A stretch of DNA of 64,000 bases from Ilyonectria destructans (GCA_020740775.1 JAHEWK010000001.1:4030001-4094000), one strand, 5' to 3'; counted from the first letter of the stretch, positions 1-12,560 are shown. The notes: generated by a model not told the origin, from the letters alone. Made by a program: numbers and translations.

Positions 1-362
1 CCCCCCCCGTTGACTCCCCCCCCAGTCGGCCTGTTCCCCGGGGCTCCTTTAGTGACTTAACTCCTGCCTGCCCTGTACTATTCCCTCGCATGCTGTTGCT
101 CTGCTCCTTCTCTTCTCCCGTCTGTCATGTCGTCGACGCCGTCGCCCGAGTCGCCTGCAGTTCCCAGCTAACACACCCAAGTCGACATTCCCAAGTCGAC
201 AACGGCCGCGACAACTACCACAACCACCACAACCCAACCCAAGACATGCCCGCGCGCCGCAGCCCTGTCGTACCCGTCCCCGTTTGACCTGTCAGACTCC
301 AACTCGCTGCCTCTCCGAATCCCGACTCTTCCGAGCCACCGGTTCGACCCTGCTGTTCGACC
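1..362. other. Upstream region of the ubiquitin protease gene
   Basis: This stretch begins with C-runs and is pyrimidine-rich, with CCAC/ACAAC-rich sequence around 200-245. That is typical of a promoter and 5' leader of a filamentous fungal gene. No convincing coding sequence or RNA gene is seen, and no clear TATA box was identified. Confidence 0.5.
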
Positions 363-2240
363 ATGCCCGACAAGTCGGCCACCGTCGTGTCGTACGCCGC
401 CGGTGCATCGCTTGCTGCCGCTGCCCTCATCTACGTCTTTGCTCCAAACTTTTCCATCGATCACGACGCCGCTAGCTCCCGCAAGAAGTCCATTGTCGGC
501 CTGCGCAACCAGGCCAATGACTGCTTCATCAACTCGGTCCTCCAGGCCCTCGCCGGCCTCGGAGAGCTGCGCGTCTACCTGATCCGCGAGACGCACCGCC
601 GCCGCATCGAAGACCCCGCCGTCTACGCCAGTCTTGTTCAACCCGAGGGCAAGCAGGTGGCCCAGTGGAAGCTGCAGGGCCTGCAGGAAGGCCTGGTGAC
701 ACAGGGCTTGAAGGAGATGCTCGATGCGCTTAACGAGCGCCCCATCTACAAGAAGGCTATTTCACCCTTTCAGTTTGTCAAGGTCCTCGAGGTTGCCTTT
801 AAGCAGCGCATCAGCCGCCAGCAACAGGATGCGCAAGAGTTCTTGCAAATCGTTGCTGAGCGCCTCAAAGACGAGTACCATGCTGGCCAGAGAGCCCGCC
901 TCCATGCGCGGAGACGCGGCCTAACGGAAAGCTCGGAGAACCTTGTTAAGGCCGCCGATGAACATATCAACGGCAACGGCTCTGCTTCTGAGACCACATC
1001 CGATCAAGAGGCCGAAGACGGCACCGATATCTCGGCCATTGAGCCATCCACGGACACCAAGATCCCTCAGATCCAATCAAATGGCGGCCTTGGCCCATTG
1101 CCTCTTGAGCTTGAGGAAGGCTTCCCTATGGAAGGCAAATACGAATCACATCTAGAATGCCAAACCTGCCGATACAAGACAAAACCGAGAGAGGAGACCT
1201 TTTGTACCATCACACTGGCCGTCCCTCAGGTCTCGTCCACTACGCTCAATGCCTGCTTTGATGGAATCTTTAAGACTGAATACATTGACGACTTCAAGTG
1301 TGAAATGTGCCGGCTTCTACAAACAAAGGCCAACCTGGAACACGACCTGGCCAAGTCGACTTCAGAGACCTTCAAGGCGCAGGCGCAAGAAAGTCTGCAG
1401 AAGCTCCAGTTCGCCATCGACACAGACCCCGAACACCCTCCCGAGGACGTGGATCTGGGAGACATGCGCTATGCGCCCAAGAGGAAAATTGCAAAGACAA
1501 CCCGGATGTCCATCTTCCCAAAGATCTTGGCCATTCATCTCTCGCGATCCATTTACGACGCAGGACAAATGACACAGAAGAACTCGGCCAAGGTTGCCTT
1601 CCCTGAAACGCTGCCGCTTGGTGGCTTGATGGACCAGAAGAAGTACAAGCTCCTAGGAACAGTCACGCACCGCGGTGGACACAATAGCGGCCACTACGAG
1701 GCCTTCAGGCGACAGAACCTCGCTGCTCCATTCTCCAATCCAAACACGTTCCATCCCTCCGAAGTTTACAGCAAGACACCCACTCCTATATCCACCCCTG
1801 AGATCTCTGCCCGCGTCATCGACAGTCCAGCGATATCAACCCCCGATCTCTTGTCCGCATCCTCAGGGAACAACTCGTCGACTCCGTCGCTGGACTCGTT
1901 GCCAGTGCCACCTAGGAGCGTGCCCTCGGATAGAAATAGGTCCTCGAGTCTGTCAACTTCCAAGGAAAAAGACGGCGAAACCAGCAGTCTCCGCTCGGTT
2001 GCGGCATCCACCAAGTCTGCTCTTTCCAGGTTAACATCACCCAAGCCAGCGCAAGAGGCTAGATACCCTCAACCTCTCGCGTCATCCGGCATGGGGAAGC
2101 GAGCGAAGAGGAGAAAGGGAATGACGGACAAATGGTGGCGAGTCAACGACGAGAAAGTGCGCGAGGCCAAGACCAGCGAGGTACTGGGGATGCAAAGAGA
2201 GGTATACCTGTTGTTTTACGAGCTTGATAAGGAGTCATAG
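363..2240 (+). CDS. Ubiquitin carboxyl-terminal hydrolase, Ubp16/USP30-like
   Basis: This is a deubiquitinase of the USP (C19) family. The 625-aa intronless ORF starts at an ATG in good context (gaccATGcc). Residues 8-30 form a hydrophobic segment, a probable membrane anchor; this N-terminal anchor is characteristic of mitochondrial outer-membrane enzymes such as yeast Ubp16. The Cys box follows at residues 46-60 (GLRNQANDCFINSVLQAL, nucleophile about C54). Two CxxC pairs in the fingers (CQTC near 263 and CEMC near 315) probably bind zinc. The His box HRGGHNSGHYEAF lies near residues 438-450. A serine/threonine-rich insert (about 460-575) separates the His box from the final YLLFYEL strand, as in other fungal members. 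The location is inferred from the anchor; the enzyme class is clear. Confidence 0.88.
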   Translation: MPDKSATVVSYAAGASLAAAALIYVFAPNFSIDHDAASSRKKSIVGLRNQANDCFINSVLQALAGLGELRVYLIRETHRRRIEDPAVYASLVQPEGKQVAQWKLQGLQEGLVTQGLKEMLDALNERPIYKKAISPFQFVKVLEVAFKQRISRQQQDAQEFLQIVAERLKDEYHAGQRARLHARRRGLTESSENLVKAADEHINGNGSASETTSDQEAEDGTDISAIEPSTDTKIPQIQSNGGLGPLPLELEEGFPMEGKYESHLECQTCRYKTKPREETFCTITLAVPQVSSTTLNACFDGIFKTEYIDDFKCEMCRLLQTKANLEHDLAKSTSETFKAQAQESLQKLQFAIDTDPEHPPEDVDLGDMRYAPKRKIAKTTRMSIFPKILAIHLSRSIYDAGQMTQKNSAKVAFPETLPLGGLMDQKKYKLLGTVTHRGGHNSGHYEAFRRQNLAAPFSNPNTFHPSEVYSKTPTPISTPEISARVIDSPAISTPDLLSASSGNNSSTPSLDSLPVPPRSVPSDRNRSSSLSTSKEKDGETSSLRSVAASTKSALSRLTSPKPAQEARYPQPLASSGMGKRAKRRKGMTDKWWRVNDEKVREAKTSEVLGMQREVYLLFYELDKES

Positions 2241-2966
2241 GTGGACTCTGACGCAGTTGATTTCTGTCTTACAGGAGCCTGCGTGGCGTTATGAACCAGG
2301 GCGCCCTCTGTGGTGCATCTGTGCTATAGTGGACTAACCCCCTTCATTCTTCATTCTTGATTTGCATGGGTTGGCGTTTTCGAAAACTCGATGGTTTGCT
2401 AGGGCTTTAGATTCGGGTTCTCGGGCTATACATAAGCAAGGGGGTGTTCAAGACAGGATAGGCTATACGCATTTACAGCGGGTTAGACGTAGCCAAGCAC
2501 CACTGGGAAAGGCTTTAGTAGAAATACACGGGATCTGGATCTTGAGTAAGTCGCATCATTTGAGGCCGTCGTTGTGCAGGTGCTGGCCACTCATTTCGAG
2601 TTGTATATATGGAAGGAGGGCAACGACTATATGGCCTCAGGCAGACAGGACCTCATATACCCTTCCTCAAGGTACCTACCTACCTAAGCTTCTCGTCAAC
2701 CATAACATCACAAATGCACACCTTGGACCTCTTGACAGTATGCAACCAAACCCAATATGGCCCAACTAAATTATGCTGCGCATGCCCTGACCAAAACCAT
2801 GCCGCAGCCGAAACTCCCACTTAAATCCTTCCAATACGGCCAGGGTCAGGCCAATGCTTACAATGCACGCAGGCGACAAACCCCGCACACACACCAGAAC
2901 GTATAAGAGGTGGGACAGAAACTAAATGACAAGAGTCTCCAACTCAAGGTCAGTTGCATTTTCAAA
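2241..2966. other. Intergenic region, USP gene to NLR-like gene
   Basis: About 0.7 kb with no supported gene. The small ORFs here (for example at 2362-2769) have no recognisable motifs and low-quality composition. The stretch presumably holds the 3' UTR of the protease and the promoter of the NLR-like gene. Confidence 0.5.
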
Positions 2967-5900
2967 ATGGATGCCGTGAAACGACGCAAGGGAGAGCGCG
3001 TAAGGCAATGGTTGTTTGGAAAACGATCCAAGTCTCCCAAGCCCGAATCTGCCAAGCCCGCTCGCGAGACTACTACACTGGGTGAGCGCAAAGCAAAGGT
3101 GGACAACACCTCCGACACAGGCAGCATTCGCTCTAGGGCCAAACTGATCGATTCAAAGATTGGAGGCCCTATCACCAATGTCGCCTCAGTCTCTTCGACA
3201 CAGCATAAAGACAACGGTCCAGAGAAGACGGTTCCAGAAGACACAGATGCTGGGAAGCTGGTCGCCAAGGACACGAATCCACCAGATGCAACTCCCAAGA
3301 AGATACCCCCGAAGGGCATAGCTGACGATGGTATTCGGGAGTACCCCCTTCCCACCGGCGAGGATCTCTGGGCCAAGGCAAAGCAAATGATCCCTGAGGA
3401 TGAACGCAGGGCTTTGGACGACAATGTCGAGCTTGGTCCAGCAACAGACGTCCTGAACGAGTTGCAGGCAGTCGTTGATGAAAAACAACAAGTGGTAGAA
3501 GAGAAGACTTGGAAAATTAACTTTGCAGGGCGCAAGATTGTGCTACGCGATGTCGTTGCTAAGATACGTGGCTGGATAACGACTTTCAACAGCGTGGGTG
3601 ATTTTGCCGCTGGCCTGGATCCGTTTCACCTGGCACTTCCATGGCCCCCATCAAAGCCATTCTTTCGGTATGTTTGGTTAAGGCTATTCGAGCCAACCAT
3701 CTCTCAAGTTTTTGCGCGCTTAATTCTTCGTAGGTCGCCACAGCGGATGTCGAGCAAGCGGGTCAGATTCTGATCGGCGTTGAGCTCGTCACCTCCTTAA
3801 TCAACCGCTGCCGGATATACGAGCGCCTCTATATCCAAGTCAGGCCAGATCATGTTCCTAAAGGCGATGCCTTGAGCGAGCTTCAAAAGGCTATTGTCCT
3901 GACATATCGAAGCATCTTGTCCTTTCTCGCAACTTACATCAAACTCCTGGACAAAAACACTTTTATGAGGACACTGGGAGCTACCTTCGATCCCGGAATG
4001 GTGTCTGTAATGGTGGCCGATATTGGAAGGCTTGAGGAACGATGCGAAATCACTGCTGGCAACTGCGAGCGCACGGTGAGCTCCATGGCGCGCCAACGGT
4101 TGGATAAAGCTCAGGCCGACGTGCAAGAGATGCTGAAGGAGCATATGCAGCAATTTAATACCAGTTCTCAAGGGTTCATCCACTACACTGTGGCTGAATG
4201 GCATTCGTAAGTGTCTCACAGTGGCCGGATGGATCAATACATTGACTAAGGTGTTATTGCAGCTGGAGCTGGCAAGACGAAGCTTTCGTCCAAAGTCATT
4301 GACGACATCCTCCGTTCAACCGCCGACGAAAACACCAATGAAGCATTTGCTTACTTCTATTGCGATCGAAATCGGACTGATCACCGAGACCCTGTCATGG
4401 TTCTTCGAAGTCTTGTGAGGCAATTATCAACTTCCAGGGACGAGTCCACCGTGATGACATACGTCGAAGCCAAATACACCAAACGAAAGCGGTCTGGTTT
4501 TTCCAGAGATGAACTGACCAGTGAAGAGTGTGAGGAATTGTTACTTCAACTGACCAAAGACTATGCTCGATGCACCATCGCCATCGACGGCCTTGACGAG
4601 TGCGATCGAGACACGCGAACGGTATTGATGGATACATTGGATCTCATCGTTGAAAATTCTTCACGGCCTCTTAAGATCTACATTGCCAGCAGACAAGATC
4701 AAGATTTGAGAGAAAGATACGAGATTCGAGATCGCCTCGAAGTCACGGCCAATGACAATCAATCCGATATTGAGAAGTTTGTGTTGAACAAGCTCGACCA
4801 AAGCCCATTTTGTCGAACCAATATGACAGATCAAGTACGGAAACAGATCTTGCAGACTTTCCATTCCAAGAGCCAGGGAATGTAAGTGCAGTAAACTTGT
4901 TCTGTTTAGCATTGATACTTAACTCTTATGCAGGTTTCAGTGGGCTGCCCTGCACATCAATGAGCTGCTGAAGCTTAATCGGAACAAGGATATTCTCAGT
5001 TACTTGGATAGACTGCCCCGGGGCCTAGAGGCAGCTTACAAGAATATATATAGCAACATTGCTTCTCAAGAGGGAAGCAAGCGAGAGGTGGCATTCTTGG
5101 TGTTCAAAATACTGATGTGTTCGTGGCGCCCCCTGAGTCCAGCGGAAATGGTCATTGCCGCCACTCAGAATATTGAGGAGGACTTCTACTTGGACCCTGA
5201 TGTCGATATCGATTACATCCTTGACGCGTGCGACAATCTCGTTGTTCTGGCAGATGGCCTACCGGAGAGATTGTTGGATGCCAAGAAGCCGAAGCGGGAA
5301 TATACTGACTGCCCAAACAGTAAGTACAGGAGGAAGCTGCCACAAGGTGCCGACATTCGGACTGAGTCGAAAGCAATTTGTCGGTTTTCTCACTTGTCTG
5401 TCCGGGAGTACCTCGAACTTCATCACTGGTCGCTTGCGGAGGCGAATGCCTTCATGGCCTGCATATGTCTCAGAACACTTATCCGGCTTCAGTGGGACGA
5501 TGTCCTTGACGAGAATCAGCAGAGTGTCTACGAAGATAGCGAGGACGGGGCCGAGGCTAGAAGTTTGGTTGAGCATCCCTGGCTTAAAGTCGGCGTGGCA
5601 GAGGCTGATCATCGTCGTAATCTGGTCTGGGAAGACTCTGATCAAGAGTCAGTTGGATACATTGAACATAACGATGATCCATCCTTCCAGGCCCCAGAAT
5701 TCTGCTGCATCTTGGAGCTATCTAACGTGCATTATCACAAAGATGCATCCGTGTGCTCGAGCGTCACATTTCAGAATCACCTCAAAGGACACGAGTACAC
5801 GGGTTTGGAGAAATGGACACAATACGCATCTGAGACATGGTCGCTTCATGTACGACGAGGAATCGGCCACGAGAGTCTGCGGCAAATTCTCAATGAGCTC

Positions 5901-6873
5901 ATCTTGGAGTTCATGGGCGATCCCGAGTCAAGCAATAACCCCTACAGGGCATGGTCCATTTTCAACCGGGGAAACATCAACCTAACGATGGAGAATCCAG
6001 AACATATCAAAGCACGCACGGTGTTTGACGAAAGTTACACCAATTACTGGGCGATGAACTCTATCCTCGAATCCATGCTCAATCGCACGTTTACGAGGCC
6101 ACACCTCCGCCCTACTCATGCTGCTGGACTCGGCTGTGCCCTTTTGGGTCTGGATCATATCCTAGACGAATGGGTCAAAGCAGGAAAAATCGACGTGAAC
6201 CAAGTCAATGCCAGCGGTGACAGTCTTTTGCATTTGGCAATCCGCGGTAACCATTATAAGACTTGCGAGACTTTTCTGTCACACGGGGCAAACCCCAATG
6301 CGGAGTCTTCTGGCGGTTACCTTGCCCTACAAGTTGCCATCTTCCACGGCCGTCTAGATATTCTCAAACTTCTGCTGAAGTACGAGGCTGATCCGACCGC
6401 AAAATCCCCGATTGATGGGAAATTTGGCAACTACGCCATCGTCAGCGCAGTCATCTTCCGCTAGGTGGACGCCATCAAAATACTGGTTGAGTGTAGCGAC
6501 TATAGCCAGATATCCATTGCTCTTAGGGCTTCGGCGAATCAAGGTGATGCGCGGCTCACCAAGTTGCTTATCAGCAGCCTCTTGGCGGCTAACGGGGAAG
6601 GAAATAACACTGACGCGTCCAAAAAGATCATTCAGGATACCTGGGATTCGGCACTGACGTCCAGGGTTGAAAATGTCCACATCCTCGACATGTATCGCGA
6701 GCTTGGTGTTGATGTAAAGGCCGATGGCTCCATTCACAAGGCCGTTTTGGGGAGCCAGATAGAAAATGTCACCTGGCTAGTCCGCCAAGGAGTTGATGTT
6801 AACCAGAGGGATTCCCACTCTAACACCCCGTTGCTAGAGCTGGTAAGCTTTAGAATAATAGATACTCGCCGAT
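2967..6873 (+). pseudogene. NACHT-ankyrin (NLR/STAND-like) gene, apparently broken
   Basis: It resembles fungal STAND receptors with an NWD/NACHT N-terminal domain, a NACHT NTPase and ankyrin repeats; these are linked to non-self recognition or programmed cell death. It starts at ATG 2967. The N-terminal domain motif WKINFAGRKIVLRDVVAKI lies near 3511-3567. Walker A GAGKTKLSS is near 4265, Walker B TIAIDGLDECD near 4575-4607, a sensor-like IYIASRQD near 4677, GMFQWAALHI after an intron at 4882-4933, and RFSHLSVREYLE near 5380. Ankyrin-like units run at 6190-6450. Three breaks are seen. A one-base shift near 3645 puts the downstream exon (from 3734, VATADVEQAG) out of frame with a canonical 3668-3733 intron. 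The join at 4207-4262 does not keep phase, and the usual stretch before Walker A is missing. An in-frame TAG sits at 6462-6464, after which ankyrin-like sequence continues in the same frame to about 6840. Weak splice sites (GTTTGG at 3672, GTTCTC at 4164) could rescue the first two breaks but not the stop. Confidence 0.7.
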
Positions 6874-6875
6874 GA

Positions 6876-7612
6876 TAGTGTATCTAGGTCTTCAGTTGAG
6901 GAGACGTAGTTCTCGGTAACACGGCCCATATCTCCAGAGTGATAAAATGAGTCGCAATCTCAGCTAACTCCATAGCGAAACCCTATACTTAGAGATAACC
7001 TTACAAGTAGCCCTGATCCTGATTCCATGCCTCAGCATAGTTATAACCGTCTTTCTAACATCCTTAGTTTTGTAAATCCAATAATGTGTGTAAGCTCAAT
7101 CTCGAGGTGACACTAATATGCAGGGACTCATGCTGGCCATATCGCGGCTGAGTCAGCCATGCAGCAATTTAATTCCAAGTATGACGAGCGAAACGCGTGT
7201 ATAGTCAGGTTAACCCCATTTAGATTTGATATGGGATATTCTCTTATGTCCTTTGTTTTCCTTCTGTCGCTCTTCCGGATTTTTTTAGTTGAAAGTGGCT
7301 GAGATACGGTGGCGGGGCTGACGGTAATACAAGGAACGCCTCTTTTTTTTTTGGTTGTAACCCAACTTTCTAGATACAACGACGTACGAGCCAGGTTGGC
7401 ATCAATCCATCGAGAGCGCATCTCGGACGGTATCCAACGTCTTCAACAGGCTCTTCCGCACTTGTGAAGCTCTCAACAGAGGGATTGAGTATGGTGCATC
7501 GGGTATTCGAAAGATCACATCGCTACCTGGTTGCGTCTTGAAGCACATTGAGTAGTTGGCGCTTCTCTGTCTCTCACTGTACTCTCTTCCCATCACATTC
7601 CGCCCCTTCACT
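6876..7612. other. AT-richer intergenic stretch, possible remnant of the NLR 3' end
   Basis: No intact gene is seen. The base composition is clearly more AT-rich than its neighbours. A short frame around 7123-7200 reads AGHIAAESAMQQF, which faintly resembles ankyrin helices, so this may be an eroded terminal exon of the upstream receptor. The rest is presumably the promoter of the glycosyltransferase. Confidence 0.35.
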
Positions 7613-9032
7613 ATGATATACATTACTCGCCGCTTCCGACGGCGTCTCGCCTCACAATCCATCCTCTTCCTTATCTTCTTCCTCATATTTTACTCCATCC
7701 TGCCACACGACTCCTCCATCCGCCTTGCCGTCTCCTTCAACGCCTCGCGTCTGTTCAACGCCGTGCGCGGCGCCACGACGGACCGCGACGCCTGGCTCTG
7801 GACCACCTCGCGCTACCCGGTTAATCTGTATGCTGACGTTGGATACCTCATCAAAACCGGCTACGGGACTCGCCATCGCGTGCCGGACCAGCTCGCGGCG
7901 TTCGCCCACACAGGCGGGTTCCTGGGCGAAGAGGGCCGGAGCTTCCTGGTCGTCGGCGATTGGACCACTGTGAATGACACGGATGCGAAAGTCATTGGCG
8001 TGCCGGTGCATGATGTCATCAGGAAGGTGACGGAGACCAAGATTCGGGGCAAGGTGGAGGACTACCCGAGACTCGTCAAGTACAAGAGCCTCCAGGACGA
8101 GCTTGAAGCTGGCAACGAGGACAAGGCCTTGGAAATTGGTCAGAAATTTGGATGGGAGCTAGATGCCCTAAAGGTAAGTTCTGCCTCTCGCAGCCTAACT
8201 TATCTAGCGGATGGATGCTAACAAGCCACAGTTCATCATGGGCATGGAGTTGATTTACAAGCAAATGCCCTACAAGAAGTGGTACATCATCCTAGACGAC
8301 GACACCTTTTTAATCCGGCCCTCACTAGAACTTCTCCTGAGCCACCTGGACCCTAAAAAGGCACTCTACATCGGCAACGCGGTGGGTGACTACAAGGGCA
8401 GGTTCGCACATGGCGGATCGGGCATTTTGATCTCTGGAGTGGCGATGCGGCTTCTATTTGAGCACCCTGGCGTCGTTGAAGAAGCCTATGCCGAGTCCAT
8501 GTCCGAGACGTGGGGGGATCGTCTAGTGGCGACGACGCTACAGAAGCTCGGCATCTACCTCGAAGAGAGCTACAACCACCACTTCAACGGAGAGCCGCCG
8601 TCCATCACGCGCATATGGGGCGATCGGTTTTGCTCACCTCTCGTCTCCTTCCACGGGCTGCGCAACCCGGGCGAGATGGTCCACGTGGGGAAGACACTGG
8701 CGACGGTGGATGAGCCCGTACTATGGCGCGACGTGTGGGAAATGTTTGGGGGCTCGCCCATATCAGAGTTGGCAAACTTGCAGACCCAGCTGTCAGCAGA
8801 CCACGTTGGAAAGGCAGACGAGCACACGCGGACGTGGGGGGATATGCAGAGCGCCAGCGCCTGTCAGGCCAAATGCAAGGAGCATGGTCGATGGTGTATG
8901 GCGTGGACATACGAGCCGGACGCAAAACGGTGCAACCTGAGTCCGTGGCTGCTGCTGGGGGCGGATGAGGCGACGCAGAAGACATCTGGCGTGAACTGGC
9001 CCAAGGTGAAGAAGTTGCTAGGGACATGCTGA
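7613..9032 (+). CDS. Type II membrane glycosyltransferase, GT31/fringe-like, with Cys-rich C-terminal module
   Basis: Two exons (7613-8173 and 8232-9032, intron 58 nt, phase 0) give a 453-aa protein. The N-terminus has a short basic cytosolic tail (RRFRRR) and one hydrophobic anchor (about residues 13-32), the topology of a Golgi type II transferase. The donor-binding DxD region is YIILDDDTFLIRP near residue 208, followed by GGSGILIS and a conserved ETWGDRL, as in fungal GT31 / beta-1,3-galactosyltransferase-like proteins. The last about 75 residues contain spaced cysteines (SACQAKCKEHGRWCMAWTYE, then KRCNLSPW), resembling a PAN/apple fold that could bind a glycan or protein. The start at 7613 puts the basic patch directly before the anchor. 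The sugar donor and acceptor cannot be told from the sequence. Confidence 0.82.
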
Positions 9033-9727
9033 TATTGGACGTCGGTATTTGCATGATGTAGATGACTAGAGCTGCGCTGGCTACATTGTACAGGGTGGCC
9101 GGGCCTTGTTTGCGCTGCGGAGCCTCCGTCCGGGATGGCATATGTGTGGTTTTGGATACCCCCTGATTTCTTGGACCGATGCGGTGACACTGCGATCAGA
9201 TGGGGTGGAATCGTCGTATAGAGCAGGCCTGTCTTGTATTCGGCCGAATAGGCCACCGATGATGTGTCGTCGCCGGTCCAACTCCTTAACCCACCACCAA
9301 CCACCAACCACGAGAAATGCGGTTCCTTGGCCGCTGCCAAATATAGCAGATGCCAATGCTCTAGAAGGAAATAGAGGCGGGGGAAGGGTTTCCATGGAAG
9401 GGCCCCAGGTGTTCGGGAGCTAATCGGAGACGAGCAACGAGGCGAGATATGGTGAGATGAGCGAGCGAGGCCCGGTTGGCCAGCCAGCCCCAGTGGATGC
9501 CTCGCTCGCTTGCTTCCCGTTGAAAGTGTCAACAGGGATGTCAAAAAGATCGAAGGGTAGCTATCCAGGCGGTGGAGCAGGCGGCTCGCAGCAGCTGGCT
9601 GTACAATATACTATGTAGCATCGAGCGTGTACGGAGTACTACCTGCGTAATACACATTCTTGACGCTACACGGACAATAGACGCCGCAGGGTAGGATGCC
9701 TCGGCCGGGAGCTAAGGCAGGCTTGTG

Positions 9728-9773
9728 AGAAGGGGCCCATGCGAAGGAGGAGAAGGGGCCCATGCGAAGGAGG
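9728..9773. repeat. 23-bp direct repeat, two copies
   Basis: The unit AGAAGGGGCCCATGCGAAGG(AGG) occurs twice head to tail at 9728-9750 and 9751-9773, then begins a third time (AGAAG). The copies are identical, so the duplication is recent or maintained. Confidence 0.85.
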
Positions 9774-12560
9774 AGAAGAGGCCGCAGCAGAGAACCAAAA
9801 AAAGAACCCGGTAGACAGGACGCATGGCTGGCCGGTGAGAAGGCTGTTCCTAATCTGCCATTCTCGTGTACGAAGTAGGCATCAGTCTCCTTGTGGTGGT
9901 GACTGGTGGAGGTATAGTGAGGTTACACAGAGACCGGGGGGCGAAGGAGAAGGGGAAATGGGGGCGGGAGATGAGATGACATGCAAGCAAAAGAGGGAGG
10001 GGGTGTGTGAAGCGAGGAAATTTGACGGCGGCTCGGTGGGTATCTTTGTTTGCTCTGTTTATAGCACGTAGTAGCAGGAAGCATCAAAGAGAGGGATAAA
10101 AATGGTGAGATGACGAGGCCTTGGTGTGGCGGCGGTGCAGTATCTTCACATGTTGTCGGCCGTTTGTTGCAGATGCAATCATTTGCGAATGTGTGAATGG
10201 TGGAGGTTTTGATTTCCGTCGCGGGTCCCCAACCAGTTGAGTCCCGCCATAATACCGTCCAGGCGCACCGTACATCGTACACGGTAGCCACAGTGGTCCA
10301 GTGCGTCCATGGCTTACGGGCACTAAACGCACAGCAGCTGGTACCTACATTAGTGCACTGGACGCATTGGGAGCTAAAATTCTTAGGGCGCGTGCGGTGG
10401 CGTTGCGGGGAGGGGTGGGCGGACGGTTGGTTGACACGGGATGAAAGCTTGATGCAGGTGAAGCTGCATTGGAGCCAAACTTACTACGTAGTAGAGAAGA
10501 TGGGGATGCGGATGAGAATGGGCTTTGCTTTCGAGATTGAATGTACAGCAATACGTCAGAACCCAGATACGGGTACTTGCTCATCCGGGGGGTGGCATCT
10601 ATGTGGCTTTGATTTAGGTATTTCCTTTTCATTATTTTTCAGGGGCTTGGCATTTGCACTTGTTTGGCACTTGTTAGTAAGGGCCGTGATTAATACGACG
10701 GATGTTCATGCCCGTCCACGGCCTACCGGGTGTCATGAAGTTATGACGGCGGCAGTGAGAGAAGAGGAGACAGAAGGCAAGAGAAGATTTGAGAATCATA
10801 TTAGACTTGGGATGCTCTCCGTCATTGCCCAAAAGGAGACAAGGTAAGGTTCCAGGTAATCTGGTAAGCCAAGGCCCTGTTGGGCAGATAATTATTCGAG
10901 AAAATAGGGGGGGGGGGGAGGCTTGGTTGCGACCCTAGTAAGGAAATGGATCCCTGGTTACCAAAGAACCATGGATGCCATGATATACCATGCCATGCCA
11001 TGCCACGCCTATCCACATGGAAGCTTCCAATTACTCGTGCCCACCGTACCCGGTTGCCCTGTTCAGATGGACCTGCCCTTGGGATTAGGGCCCAGATTAG
11101 TAGGGAGGTCATCCCAGGACCTGCCATCCGTCAGGCCATTAGCGAGCCAGTCTCGAGCCTCACAGCCAGATCTCTCTCCCGGGCCGCCAAGATGGCAGCT
11201 TCTAGTGCAGACAAGGTACACCCGCTCACTGCACAGAGCAGGTTAGCTAGGGGGCCCGTTCCTCTTCAACGGTGGCTTTTGTTCATCGATGCAGGTGGGC
11301 GATCCCATGGATGTGTCCAGGCGTCATTGCAACCCTGGCAGTCCAATGCGCTTCTGTGCTTATTACGCAGTATGTGCTCTGAGCTCTGCGCTTTGTGCTC
11401 CCCTCGGCGCGCGGCTGTACCACCGTAACAACCATGCTTGCATCATGTACGGCACCGTGCCATGATGGCAACATGCGCATCGGACATCGTACATACATAC
11501 ATCGTCTATCGTACGTGCAGGAAGCAGCGAATAGCCCGAGCGCGATCCTTTTTGAGTCTCAAAATTAGCCTAGGCCGTGGCGCGTGTACTAATATACTGA
11601 CAGCACCAGACCATGGATGCATTGGTGACCGCTCAGCATTTCAGAGACATTTGACACCGACCATCCATCCCATCCCCCCCGGCCCCCGGGTCTCTAGCCC
11701 GGCGATCCAGGAACCGGCGTCCCGGAGAGGTGCCCCGGGCGCTCATCAGAGCGCTACGAGAACGTTACAGCGCACTACAGGGCGCTATGCAGGACACTAG
11801 GCCGCTACGGCTCCCGCTGCACTGGCTCACTTTGGCCGCTGCCTGGGCCCCCCAAGCCCCCCCGCCCCCTGCGCCTCTCAGCCCTTACTTCGGTGGTGAA
11901 GCCCTCCCCCCGGGGCCCCTCTGCCAATGTACCTTGCCGGGCTTCTAGGCCTTGACAGGCCCTGGAGCTTCTATTCTTCCGCATGGATACCTCCCCCGAA
12001 AAAGTCCAATCCAATTTTCAAGAGAACTATTCCCACCCCTAAGTTAGTTTATTCGAGCGAAGTGGTGTCTCCATTGAGTCGGCGCGCCAGAGCTGCGACG
12101 ACCGACGACCAACGACACGCCCACATCCGCCCTCCCCGGCCCCTCTGTCCTCCGTCTCCCGTACCATTGTCGCGCTGCCTTTTCGCTTTCGACGGGTACG
12201 AAATAAGGAAAAAAATAACGGCCCCCCGGCCGCCTGTCATCCTCCCGCTCGCTTCGATCGACGTCGCTTCGGCAGTCCCCACCAACCACCACCAGAACCA
12301 CCACTCCCACCACCATCCGCGCAGCCAGGCAGGGGGCAGCTGGCCTCGATGTTCAAGGACGAAGACGACGAGTCGACTCCATACGCCCATACGTCCATAC
12401 GCCCCCGATTCGAGCGCAACCTCGACCCCCCACGGTGGCTGTCGTTCGCTATCCTTCCGCCAGCTGATAGCCGACTCGCGTCTGCGCCTGCGCCTGCGTC
12501 TCCGTCCCCGTCCCCCATCTCCGCGCCACGCCTCGGCCACCGTTCCATCCACCGCGCCGC

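Noticed and set aside
10197..10847. 216-codon plus-strand frame in the 9-12.8 kb region
   Set aside because: No motif, unusual composition, no splice or context support; could be chance in GC-rich DNA.
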